Shown here: piece by piece, positions 1 to 6,391 of the stretch | How positions within the stretch are numbered: position 1 is the first letter of the stretch | Layout of the letters: the number at the start of each line of letters is the position of its first letter | Source: an uncultured Desulfurellaceae bacterium | GTDB taxonomy: Bacteria > Campylobacterota_A > Desulfurellia > Desulfurellales > Hippeaceae | Assembly: GCA_913056505.1 (NCBI GenBank) | Contig: CAJXLZ010000029.1 | Span: 1-9,402 of the forward strand | Direction of reading: 5' to 3' | Length of the DNA stretch: 9,402 nt | Notes under the pieces: generated by a model | Seen by the model: only the letters and a program-made list of their open reading frames with translations | What the model was told of the DNA's origin: nothing | Databases searched by the model: none | Translations under genes and position numbers: made by a program

Positions 1-19
1 CCCCGTGCTTGACACGGGG
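1..19. repeat. Short GC-rich hairpin at window edge
   Basis: CCCCGTG and CACGGGG form a perfect 7-bp stem around the loop CTTGA. It is GC-rich in an otherwise AT-rich region and lies directly beside the GGAATGACA copies. Hairpins of this kind next to GGAATGACA or TCATTCC words belong to dispersed intergenic palindromic repeats in several bacterial genomes. The left boundary is cut by the window, so its full length is unknown. It has no T-tract, so an intrinsic terminator is unlikely. Confidence 0.6.
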
Positions 20-21
20 AC

Positions 22-106
22 GGAATGACAGGATGCTATGGAATGACAAGATGGGGGTGAGGAATGACATGGTATTACGGGTAACAATAGAGAAAATGTC
101 ATTCCT
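22..106. repeat. Intergenic repeat block with GGAATGACA words in direct and inverted order
   Basis: GGAATGACA occurs at 22-30, 40-48 and 61-69, and its exact reverse complement TGTCATTCC is at 97-105. The last two form an 11-bp perfect inverted repeat (60-70 with 96-106) around a 25-nt spacer. This is far above chance for such a short interval and fits a dispersed intergenic repeat or a small MITE-like relic. No ORF is supported here. The block ends about 65 bases before fliL, so any fliL promoter would lie in or just after it. I see no convincing sigma-54 or sigma-28 site in 107-172. Confidence 0.65.
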
Positions 107-172
107 ACATTTTACTTTTGATTAATTTTGTGATATCTAAAAGCAGGAGAAGATCCAAATAGGAGGTGCAAG

Positions 173-685
173 ATGGCAAAAGATGAAGAAAAGAATGAAG
201 AAAAAAAGGGTGGTAAAGGAAAACTCTTTATAATTGCAGGTATTGCGGTTGTAGTATTAATTGTAGCCGTTGTGGCAGTGAAAATGTTTGTACTTGCTCC
301 TAAAACAACACAATCTGCTAAAACAGTTACTAAGGAAAATAGCCCGTTAACTGATACTAATTTAGCAACAGTTTCCCTTAAACCAATCATAGTGAATCTA
401 TCAGACCCAAGCGGTGATAAATATCTAAAAATAGCAATTACGCTTGTTGAGAGGAAAAACCCCTCTAAGAAAAAAGAAGGCGAGGGGAAGAGCGGCGGCG
501 TTTCATTGGAAGATGCGATGATAAGAGATGCCATAATAGGTTTGCTTTCATCGAAAGACTCAACAGATATTAACTCATATGAAGGTAAAAATGCCCTCAA
601 AAAAGAATTAATTGCTACTATCAACAAAACGTTAAAGAAAAATCTTGTTAAAGATATATACTTTACGGAATTCATAATACAATGA
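173..685 (+). CDS. fliL: Flagellar basal body-associated protein FliL
   Basis: FliL is an inner-membrane protein around the flagellar motor that stabilises stator units and supports torque. This 170-residue protein has the expected layout: a short, highly charged Lys/Glu-rich cytoplasmic N-terminus (about 1-17), one membrane segment (about 18-41, rich in Ile/Val/Ala), then a periplasmic domain. The domain includes LKPIIVNLSD, YLKIAITLV and the family-typical C-terminal end VKDIYFTEFIIQ. A Lys/Gly/Ser-rich insertion (about 94-108) interrupts the domain. The start is well supported: AGGAGG at 161-166 lies 6 bases before the ATG. The gene is first in the run visible here, and its stop overlaps the fliN start (ATGA). 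Assignment rests on domain layout, the C-terminal motif and flagellar neighbours. Confidence 0.9.
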   Translation: MAKDEEKNEEKKGGKGKLFIIAGIAVVVLIVAVVAVKMFVLAPKTTQSAKTVTKENSPLTDTNLATVSLKPIIVNLSDPSGDKYLKIAITLVERKNPSKKKEGEGKSGGVSLEDAMIRDAIIGLLSSKDSTDINSYEGKNALKKELIATINKTLKKNLVKDIYFTEFIIQ

Positions 686-927
686 GTGAACCTGCAAAAA
701 AATATTTAATGGATATACCACTCAAACTGTATTTTGATTTGGGAAAAGCTAAGGTGCAGGTACGAACCATACTAAATTTAAAAAAAGGCGACGTCATAGA
801 AACAACAAAAAATGCCGGAGAACATGTGGATATAAATGTGGAAAATCAAACTTTGGGCAAGGGTGAAATAATAATTTTAGATAATAAGTTCGCAATAAGA
901 ATTAGCAGCATCTGCACAAAGTCATAA
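682..927 (+). CDS. fliN: Flagellar motor switch protein FliN (short, SpoA domain only)
   Basis: FliN forms much of the lower C-ring that binds the chemotaxis signal with FliM and also docks export cargo complexes. At 81 residues this is little more than the SpoA (FliMN C-terminal) domain. It reads MDIPLKLYFDLGKAKVQVRTIL, followed by the LKKGDVIE turn, VDINVENQTLGKGEIIILDNKFAIRI and a short tail. E. coli FliN is about 137 residues because of an N-terminal extension missing here. The start overlaps the fliL stop by four bases (ATGA), which suggests translational coupling. fliM, often found between fliL and fliN, is absent from this position. YscQ/CheC-type SpoA relatives are possible in principle, but the flagellar operon makes FliN much the best call. 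Confidence 0.9.
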   Translation: MSEPAKKYLMDIPLKLYFDLGKAKVQVRTILNLKKGDVIETTKNAGEHVDINVENQTLGKGEIIILDNKFAIRISSICTKS

Positions 928-939
928 AAACTAAATAAG

Positions 940-1278
940 ATGAGCATAACAGTATTTCTATCGATATTTCTTTTTGCAGAAAATTGCTTTGCATCAAATG
1001 ATGGAGGGTACTATTCATATTTCTTAAAAACATTGGGCAGTTTATTAATTATATTGTCTATAATATTCATCATTATTTATTTTTTGAAAAAGCTTAACGT
1101 AATGCCAAAACTCAAAAGCGGCAGAATAAAAATCGTAGACAAGCTGTATATGGACAATAAACACTATATTATAATAGTTGAAATAGATAGATCTCTGTAT
1201 GCTTTAGGCGTTGGTGAAAATGTAAACTTAATTACAAAAATAGAGAACAACGATCAAAATAAAAATGAAATCTTATAA
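940..1278 (+). CDS. fliO: Flagellar biosynthesis protein FliO
   Basis: FliO is an assembly factor that helps FliP form its ring in the export gate and is not needed in the finished structure. The 112-residue protein has a hydrophobic N-terminus resembling a signal sequence (1-18), a short polar stretch, one membrane segment (about 31-49) and a basic juxtamembrane region. A small cytoplasmic domain follows with the typical pattern RIKIVDKLYMDNKHYIIIVEID..LYALGVGENVNLI. It lies 12 bases after fliN in the same reading frame. The upstream in-frame fliN stop forces initiation at or after 940, although no strong Shine-Dalgarno is visible, so coupling to fliN is likely. The end overlaps fliP by 14 bases. 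FliO is poorly conserved, so the call leans on topology and gene order. Confidence 0.85.
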   Translation: MSITVFLSIFLFAENCFASNDGGYYSYFLKTLGSLLIILSIIFIIIYFLKKLNVMPKLKSGRIKIVDKLYMDNKHYIIIVEIDRSLYALGVGENVNLITKIENNDQNKNEIL

Positions 1279-2029
1279 ATTATTTCCTATAATAGTTATT
1301 ACTCTAATTAGTGTGGTAATTTTTTACACAAATTCGTATGCTACTGGCGTTCCCGCCCCCTCATTAAGCATAAATCTCGGTAATACGAGCAATCCGCCGC
1401 AAATAGCAAACTCTATAAAAATTTTGATTTTGCTGACCATTTTGGCTATAGCGCCCTCAATTCTTATTATGATGACTTCATTTACAAGAATTATCATTGT
1501 ATTGGCTATACTGCGTCAAGCTTTGGGCACACAGCAGATGCCCCCAAACCAAATCTTGATCGGCATAGCTCTATTTTTAACATTTTTCATTATGGGGCCC
1601 GTGTTTAATAATATCTATACAAATTCATATAAACCGCTTATGGATAATAAAATCACCTTGGAACAGGCCTATAATTCAGCACAAACCCCGATAAAACAAT
1701 TTATGCTAAAGCAAACAAGAGAGAAGGATTTAGCTCTATTTTTAAGAATATCTCATTCCAAAAATCCAAAAAATCCAGAGGATATTTCGCTTAACATTGT
1801 TATTCCGGCTTTTATTATAAGCGAGCTTAAAACAGCCTTTGAGATAGGATTCATAATTTATATACCGTTTTTGATAATTGATATGGTTGTCGCAAGCGTT
1901 CTTATGAGTATGGGAATGATGATGCTGCCGCCTGTTATGATATCTCTGCCTTTTAAACTGCTGCTATTTGTTCTTGTTGATGGATGGAATTTGGTCGTTA
2001 TGTCGATATTTAAAAGTTATAATTTATGA
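1265..2029 (+). CDS. fliP: Flagellar type III export gate protein FliP
   Basis: FliP forms the pentameric core of the export gate through which rod, hook and filament subunits leave the cytoplasm. The 254-residue protein has a cleavable-type signal peptide (about 1-26, ending NSYA). Hallmark regions follow: ILTILAIAPSILIMMTSFTRIIIVLAILRQALGTQQMPPNQ, split here as the APSILIMMTSFTRI and ALGTQQMPPNQ motifs. A soluble periplasmic loop (about 124-175) and the C-terminal membrane hairpin with VASVLMSMGMMMLPPVMISLPFK complete it. Length and motifs are standard. The start at 1265 overlaps the end of fliO; it is preferred because it gives the full signal peptide and no other Met occurs until inside the mature protein. 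The ribosome site is weak, which fits coupling to fliO. Confidence 0.97.
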   Translation: MKSYKLFPIIVITLISVVIFYTNSYATGVPAPSLSINLGNTSNPPQIANSIKILILLTILAIAPSILIMMTSFTRIIIVLAILRQALGTQQMPPNQILIGIALFLTFFIMGPVFNNIYTNSYKPLMDNKITLEQAYNSAQTPIKQFMLKQTREKDLALFLRISHSKNPKNPEDISLNIVIPAFIISELKTAFEIGFIIYIPFLIIDMVVASVLMSMGMMMLPPVMISLPFKLLLFVLVDGWNLVVMSIFKSYNL

Positions 2030-2037
2030 GGTGAATT

Positions 2038-2307
2038 ATGGATGTATCAACCGTCGTCACTATAGGTAAAAATGCTATGGAAGTGGCTCTTCTCTTATCT
2101 ATGCCTATCTTAATTATAAGCCTTGCGGCAGGATTGATAGTAAGTATTTTTCAGGCTGCAACTCAGATTCAGGAGATGACGTTAACATTTATACCAAAAA
2201 TCATAGCAGTAGCCATATCCTTAATATTTTTGGCTCCATGGATGACAAAGTTAATAGTTAACTATACAATAAATTTGTATAGTTCCATACCGACCCTTAT
2301 ACACTAA
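2038..2307 (+). CDS. fliQ: Flagellar type III export gate protein FliQ
   Basis: FliQ packs around the FliP-FliR ring in several copies and forms part of the export gate. The 89-residue protein has the family's two membrane helices. The first includes LLLSMPILIISLAAGLIVSIFQAATQIQE, recognisable by GLIVSIFQAATQIQEMTL at its end; the second follows FIPKIIAVAISLIFLAPWM. Length is exactly as expected. GAGGTG overlapping the fliP stop gives a good ribosome site four bases before the ATG, and only eight bases separate the two genes. Confidence 0.97.
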   Translation: MDVSTVVTIGKNAMEVALLLSMPILIISLAAGLIVSIFQAATQIQEMTLTFIPKIIAVAISLIFLAPWMTKLIVNYTINLYSSIPTLIH

Positions 2308-2314
2308 CTAATAA

Positions 2315-3103
2315 ATGTTTGATCTATTAAACCCAAACTTTGCTCTCGTAGAATTCATAACATTTATTTTTATTTTGATACGGGTATCTGCAATTATAGT
2401 GTTTGCACCGGTCTTTGGAAGTCAAGCTATACCCGCTCAAATAAAAATTGCACTATCTTTGATATTTTCACTTGCCATTTATCCTATAGCCAAGCAGTAT
2501 ATAACTATAACAAACTACAACATATGGTTTCTAACACTTGTTATTATAAAGGAAATTATTTTTGGAGCTGCTTTGGCATTTACCGTGCATCTTATATGGG
2601 CAGGCGTTGAATTCGGAGCTCAGCTTATGGGCTTTATGATGGGATTTTCCATAGCAAATGTGCTGAGTCCTCAGGAAAATGTGCAGATATCCATACTATC
2701 TGAATTTATGAGCATATTCGTGATACTCATTTTTCTTGCGATAAATGGACACTACATTTTCATCAAAGCCATAACCGGAAGTTTTCAAACCATGCCAATA
2801 GGCGGGTTCATTATAAATAAAAGCGTGATAGGCATAATAAATCAGCTTGTGAGTGTAATGTTTGAACTATCATTTAAGGTGCTCGCACCGGCTATAGTTG
2901 CTTTAATTATAACAAATGTTGTCTTTGGAATAATTGCAAGAACAATGCCGCAGGTCAATATAATTATAGTGGCGTTTCCCTTAAGCATAGGATTGGGATT
3001 GTTTGTGTTGGGTTTGTCTTTAAGCTACTCTTCCTATGTGCTTGTCGATTATTACAACAGCGTTATTAGATATATTCATGCATTAATGGCAGGTGTAGTA
3101 TAA
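2315..3103 (+). CDS. fliR: Flagellar type III export gate protein FliR
   Basis: FliR joins the FliP ring as a single copy and contacts FlhB, completing the conducting gate. The protein has 262 residues and is mostly hydrophobic with about six membrane segments. Family features include the N-terminal ILIRVSAIIVFAPVFGSQAIP, the GVEFGAQLMGFMMGFSIANVLSP stretch (residues about 97-119) and a C-terminal run with IARTMPQVNIIIVAFPLSIGLGL. The last is the classic MPQ-N motif region. It begins seven bases after fliQ without a clear Shine-Dalgarno. Its TAA shares one base with the flhB ATG (TAATG), again suggesting coupled translation. Confidence 0.96.
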   Translation: MFDLLNPNFALVEFITFIFILIRVSAIIVFAPVFGSQAIPAQIKIALSLIFSLAIYPIAKQYITITNYNIWFLTLVIIKEIIFGAALAFTVHLIWAGVEFGAQLMGFMMGFSIANVLSPQENVQISILSEFMSIFVILIFLAINGHYIFIKAITGSFQTMPIGGFIINKSVIGIINQLVSVMFELSFKVLAPAIVALIITNVVFGIIARTMPQVNIIIVAFPLSIGLGLFVLGLSLSYSSYVLVDYYNSVIRYIHALMAGVV

Positions 3104-4167
3104 TGGCGGATGAGGAGAAAACAGAACAGGCTACACCCAAAAAAAGAAAGGAGGCAAGAGAAGAGGGCAGAGTCGCAAAGTCCATTGAGTTAAATACCGC
3201 TTTTCTTCTTCTGACATCGGTAATATTTTTTTACTTCAGTATAAGCAATATATATCAAAAATTGAGCAACACATTCGCGCATTTTATTAATTTATCATCA
3301 TATTTTGAAATAAATCCGTCTACGTTTCCGCTTCTTGTAAAAGATGTAACATACACAATGTTTTCTATCTTAGGGCCATTTTTGGTCATTATCCTTTTTG
3401 TTTCCCTGCTTATTAATATAGCACAAATAGGTTTTATGGTTACACCAAAAGCTATGGAGTTGAAGCTGGATAAACTAAACCCTATTAACGGGTTGAAAAA
3501 TATGTTTTCCGCCCGCTCTTTTGGAGAGGTTATAAAATCAACCCTAAAAGCATCTGTAATGTGGTATATACTATACATCTTTATAAAACATAATATACCG
3601 TCATGGTTCAACTTAACAGATGTTTCTGTGTCCGTTATTGCCATGCAGATATTAAAGAATATATTCTCTATAACCATTTATATTATGATATTTATTGTGC
3701 TAATAGCCATCATGGATTACCTGTTTCAGCGTTACAATTTTGAAAAAAGCATCAGGATGAGCATTAAAGAAATAAAAGATGAATTCAAACAGATGGAAGG
3801 TGACCCGCTGATAAAAAGCAGGATCAAAAGAATGCAGATGGAATTATCGCGGCGCAGAATGATGGAGGATGTAAAAAAAGCCGATGTAATAATAACTAAC
3901 CCTACGCACTACGCAATAGCCATAAAATATGATGAATCTAAAATGGATGCACCTAAGGTTATAGCAAAAGGTATGAATAAAATAGCTGAAAAAATAAAGG
4001 AAATAGCAAAAGAGGCAGGCATTGTTATCGTGGAAAACCCCCCTGTTGCGCGCCTGCTTTACAAAAAATCGAAAATAGGAGAAACAATACCTGAGGATAT
4101 GTACCACGCTATAGCAGAAATTCTTGCTTATGTTTATAAACTGAAAAACTATAGGAAAAATATTTAA
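3103..4167 (+). CDS. flhB: Flagellar export gate and substrate-specificity switch protein FlhB
   Basis: FlhB controls the switch from exporting rod/hook subunits to filament subunits after it cleaves itself. The N-terminus has the charged family motif DEEKTEQATPKKRKEAREEG, followed by four membrane segments (about residues 29-50, 88-110, 147-165 and 187-210). The connecting linker is rich in charged residues (RMSIKEIKDEFKQMEGDP). The autocleavage motif NPTH is intact at residues 266-269, so the switch should work. The C-terminal domain ends normally with VARLLYKK and IPEDMYHAIAEILAYVYKL. Length 354 is standard. It overlaps fliR by one base. flhA, a common downstream neighbour, is not here. 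The stop codon contributes the first bases of a probable sigma-28 promoter for fliD. Confidence 0.97.
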   Translation: MADEEKTEQATPKKRKEAREEGRVAKSIELNTAFLLLTSVIFFYFSISNIYQKLSNTFAHFINLSSYFEINPSTFPLLVKDVTYTMFSILGPFLVIILFVSLLINIAQIGFMVTPKAMELKLDKLNPINGLKNMFSARSFGEVIKSTLKASVMWYILYIFIKHNIPSWFNLTDVSVSVIAMQILKNIFSITIYIMIFIVLIAIMDYLFQRYNFEKSIRMSIKEIKDEFKQMEGDPLIKSRIKRMQMELSRRRMMEDVKKADVIITNPTHYAIAIKYDESKMDAPKVIAKGMNKIAEKIKEIAKEAGIVIVENPPVARLLYKKSKIGETIPEDMYHAIAEILAYVYKLKNYRKNI

Positions 4168-4191
4168 AGTTAATATCATTTAATCCGATAT
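4165..4191 (+). promoter_or_regulatory. Probable sigma-28 (FliA) promoter of fliD-flaG-fliS
   Basis: TAAAGTTA (4165-4172), an 11-base spacer, then TCCGATAT (4184-4191). The established flagellar sigma-28 consensus is TAAAGTTT-N11-GCCGATAA. The spacing is exact and 13 of 16 consensus bases match, including the CCGAT core. The first three bases of the -35 box are the flhB stop codon TAA. Transcription would begin about 4197-4199, leaving a leader of roughly 16 bases that still holds the GGGAGG ribosome site. Expression after the hook is finished is what cap and filament-chaperone genes normally show. Confidence 0.85.
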
Positions 4192-4214
4192 ATCTTTTGA
4201 AGAAGGGAGGCGCT

Positions 4215-5567
4215 ATGAATACAGGTTATATGAATATTTTAGGTTTGGGCAGCGGAATGGATCTTCAAGGCACTATCGATAAACTTATTTCAGTGGATAA
4301 AAAACCTATTATAAATCAGCAAACAAAGAAGGTGCAGCTTGAGTCTTTTAAAAAAGATTATGATACATTAGAATCCAAGTGCATGATATTGTCAAGCGAT
4401 ATAACCAAAGCAAGAGGCGATATGAATTATCAAAAAGCCTCCATAAGCGATGAATCAATAGCGGATGTATCTATATCCGGCGTTCCTTCAAGCGGTGATC
4501 ATAGTCTATCTGTTTCACAGTTGGCAACATCTCAAAGTTGGATATCTACAAGCGGTTTTTCATCAACTACAGATATCATAGGTTCAGGGACATTTTCCTT
4601 CAAAATAGGAGACAAAAGTTACTCTATAAATGTAGACAGTGATCTTACATCCTCAACGCCCAGCACGCTGCAGGAATTCGTAAATGCCCTTAACAATTCT
4701 TCATCCGGACTACATGCAAGCTTAATATATGACGGATCAAACTACAAGGTTGTTTTAAAAACGCCCGAGGGCACTGATAGCGATTTAACAATAACACAAA
4801 ATGACACAAACATCACATTCAACAGCACGCCCGATATTCCCTCACAAGATGCTGAATTAACCATAGACGGTGTACAAGTCGTATCACATACAAATGAGCT
4901 GGATAACTATATTCAAGGAGTAAAAATAGATTTAAAGGCTACAGGATCTTCCACAATCAGCATCAATACAGATTTTGATCAAATTAGCACTGATATGGGC
5001 AATATAGTAAAAGATTATAACGACATTATAGATTATATATCAGCAAATTCCGGGTATGATAACGAAAAAAATATAGCTGATGCATTCTTTGGCAGTGCGA
5101 CAACACAGTCATTGCAAAGCTCTATGAGAAATATATTCCTAAATGAGTTCAATTCAGCAGGAGAAATCAAATATGCCGCTGATATAGGTTTATCATTTGA
5201 TGCAAACGGCAAATTATTATTTGATCAAAATGCTTTTGCAACTGCACTAAAAGATAATTTTCAAGACGTATCACACTTTTTAAATGAAACGGATACGGGT
5301 AAAGACGACGGATTCTTGCCTGCTATTAAAAATATACTGGACAACTCCACATCTTATCAAGGCAGCATTGAGCTAAAGAAAACATCTCTTCAAAACCAAA
5401 TTGACAGCATTTCAGATCAGATAAATGTAATGAACAAAAACTTAGAAACAGAAAAGAACATGCTTACATATACGTTTGGCCAGATGGATCAATATATCGG
5501 CACCTTAAAAAGTCAAAGTGATTATATGACACAAATTTTTGACAGCATGAATAATAATAAAAAATAG
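4215..5567 (+). CDS. fliD: Flagellar filament capping protein FliD (HAP2)
   Basis: FliD forms the pentameric cap at the filament tip and folds incoming flagellin into place. The protein is 450 residues from the chosen ATG. The N-terminal D0 region has the family signature LGLGSGMDLQGTIDKLISVDKKPI (about 9-32, shown in part) and a following coiled coil. The Ser/Thr-rich middle (about 75-260) corresponds to the exposed D2/D3 domains, including SISGVPSSGDHSLSVSQLATSQ. The C-terminal helical domain ends with the typical coiled coil QIDSISDQINVMNKNLETEK and TFGQMDQYIGTLKSQSDYM. A TTG at 4197 would add six residues, but it sits at the predicted transcription start; ATG 4215 has GGGAGG at 4205-4210. 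The spacing is short (4 bases) but acceptable. It is followed 17 bases later by flaG. Confidence 0.94.
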   Translation: MNTGYMNILGLGSGMDLQGTIDKLISVDKKPIINQQTKKVQLESFKKDYDTLESKCMILSSDITKARGDMNYQKASISDESIADVSISGVPSSGDHSLSVSQLATSQSWISTSGFSSTTDIIGSGTFSFKIGDKSYSINVDSDLTSSTPSTLQEFVNALNNSSSGLHASLIYDGSNYKVVLKTPEGTDSDLTITQNDTNITFNSTPDIPSQDAELTIDGVQVVSHTNELDNYIQGVKIDLKATGSSTISINTDFDQISTDMGNIVKDYNDIIDYISANSGYDNEKNIADAFFGSATTQSLQSSMRNIFLNEFNSAGEIKYAADIGLSFDANGKLLFDQNAFATALKDNFQDVSHFLNETDTGKDDGFLPAIKNILDNSTSYQGSIELKKTSLQNQIDSISDQINVMNKNLETEKNMLTYTFGQMDQYIGTLKSQSDYMTQIFDSMNNNKK

Positions 5568-5584
5568 ATTAAGGAGGAATAAAA

Positions 5585-5950
5585 ATGAGCAATGAAATTT
5601 CAGGCATAAAGATGAATATTATAGACTCTAACAATATTCATTCGAAACCTGATAATGCTACATCTATAAAAAAAAATAACAGGCCGAATGAACAACAAAA
5701 TGATGTACATCAGAAACAGTTAAAACCTGAACAGATATCAAATATTATTAAAACCATTAACAACAATATACAGTCCCTGAATCAAGGTATAAGGTTTTCA
5801 TACAATGAAAATATTAAATCGTTGGTTGTTAATGTGGTTAATTTAGAAACAGGTAAGGTCATAAGACAGATCCCGCCTAAAGATATCATAAACTTACAGA
5901 AAAAAATGTCTGAGGTAATGGGATTAATATTTGATAATAAAGGAGTATAA
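5585..5950 (+). CDS. flaG: Flagellar protein FlaG
   Basis: FlaG is a small flagellar protein of uncertain mechanism that in several bacteria influences filament length. The 121-residue protein has a polar, Asn/Gln/Lys-rich and probably disordered N-terminal half (about 1-45). The conserved FlaG domain follows, recognised by LNQGIRFSYNENIKSLVVNV and VNLETGKVIRQIPPKDIINL (about 66-104). The ATG has an excellent AAGGAGG at 5571-5577, 7 bases upstream. It lies 17 bases after fliD and one base before the fliS start, so it is in the same late transcript. The order fliD-flaG-fliS differs from the more usual flaG-fliD-fliS. Confidence 0.93.
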   Translation: MSNEISGIKMNIIDSNNIHSKPDNATSIKKNNRPNEQQNDVHQKQLKPEQISNIIKTINNNIQSLNQGIRFSYNENIKSLVVNVVNLETGKVIRQIPPKDIINLQKKMSEVMGLIFDNKGV

Positions 5951-5951
5951 T

Positions 5952-6329
5952 ATGACGGTAAATGAAGCTTACAATACTTATAAAAACACACTATTATCTA
6001 CAGCAGTAGATAAAGTACAGATAGTATCGCTACTATATGAGGGTGCTTTAAAATTTGCTCTAAACGCAAGCAAATTTATGAAGGAAAACAATCTTGAGGA
6101 TAAGGCAGATAACTTAAACAAGGTAAGCGGCATTATATTGGCTTTGAGAGATTCCTTAGATCAGAATGCAGACAAAGAAACTGTAGAATATTTAACGGAT
6201 TTATATAATTTCCTCTTAAAAGAAACGATAAAAGCCAACAGCCATAATGACACAGAGGCGTTTGGAATTGTTATAAGATATTTAGAGCAGCTATCGAATA
6301 TCTGGAACAATCAAGTAATGAAAAAATAA
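5952..6329 (+). CDS. fliS: Flagellin export chaperone FliS
   Basis: FliS binds the C-terminal helix of flagellin in the cytoplasm, stops premature polymerisation and hands it to the export gate. The 125-residue all-helical protein carries the family features: the N-terminal YNTYKNTLLSTAVDKVQIVSLLYEGALKF pattern (residues 7-35, Tyr-rich cap then LLYEGAL), then IILALRDSLDQNAD and the LYNFLLKETIKANSHND region. The ATG at 5952 is chosen over an upstream TTG (5931) because AGGAG at 5941-5945 sits 6 bases before it. The TTG start would overlap flaG and add seven residues before the conserved region. It is the last gene of the unit; a strong hairpin terminator follows 14 bases after the stop. Confidence 0.95.
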   Translation: MTVNEAYNTYKNTLLSTAVDKVQIVSLLYEGALKFALNASKFMKENNLEDKADNLNKVSGIILALRDSLDQNADKETVEYLTDLYNFLLKETIKANSHNDTEAFGIVIRYLEQLSNIWNNQVMKK

Positions 6330-6343
6330 AAAGCCTATAAAAC

Positions 6344-6372
6344 AAAAAAAGCCCCTTGAAGGGGCTTTTTTT
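6344..6372. terminator. Bidirectional intrinsic terminator between fliS and groEL
   Basis: Seven A residues (6344-6350), GCCCC (6351-6355), loop TTGAA, GGGGC (6361-6365), then seven T residues (6366-6372). The GC stem is extended by A-T pairs to 12 bp, and each strand reads as a hairpin followed by a U-run. It lies between convergent genes, 14 bases after fliS and 19 bases after the groEL stop on the other strand, so it should end both transcripts. Confidence 0.93.
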
Positions 6373-6391
6373 GTGATCTTTTAATCTATCT

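Noticed and set aside
1..106. CRISPR array made of the GGAATGACA repeats
   Set aside because: The repeated unit is only 9 bases, distances are uneven, and one copy is inverted. This does not fit the 24-40 base direct repeats and uniform spacers of CRISPR.
107..172. Possible fliL promoter (TTTACT at 111-116 with TATCTA at 134-139)
   Set aside because: Only about half of each hexamer matches, and AT-rich DNA produces such pairs often. No sigma-54 GG/GC pair or sigma-28 site was found either, so no promoter is claimed.
112..675. Minus-strand frame of 187 codons opposite fliL
   Set aside because: It is antisense to a gene with a strong ribosome site and a recognisable FliL C-terminus. The Ser/Phe-rich product mirrors the Lys/Glu-rich coding of fliL.
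3255..4179. Two minus-strand frames opposite flhB
   Set aside because: They are antisense to intact flhB, have no start signals, and the translations show no recognisable domain.
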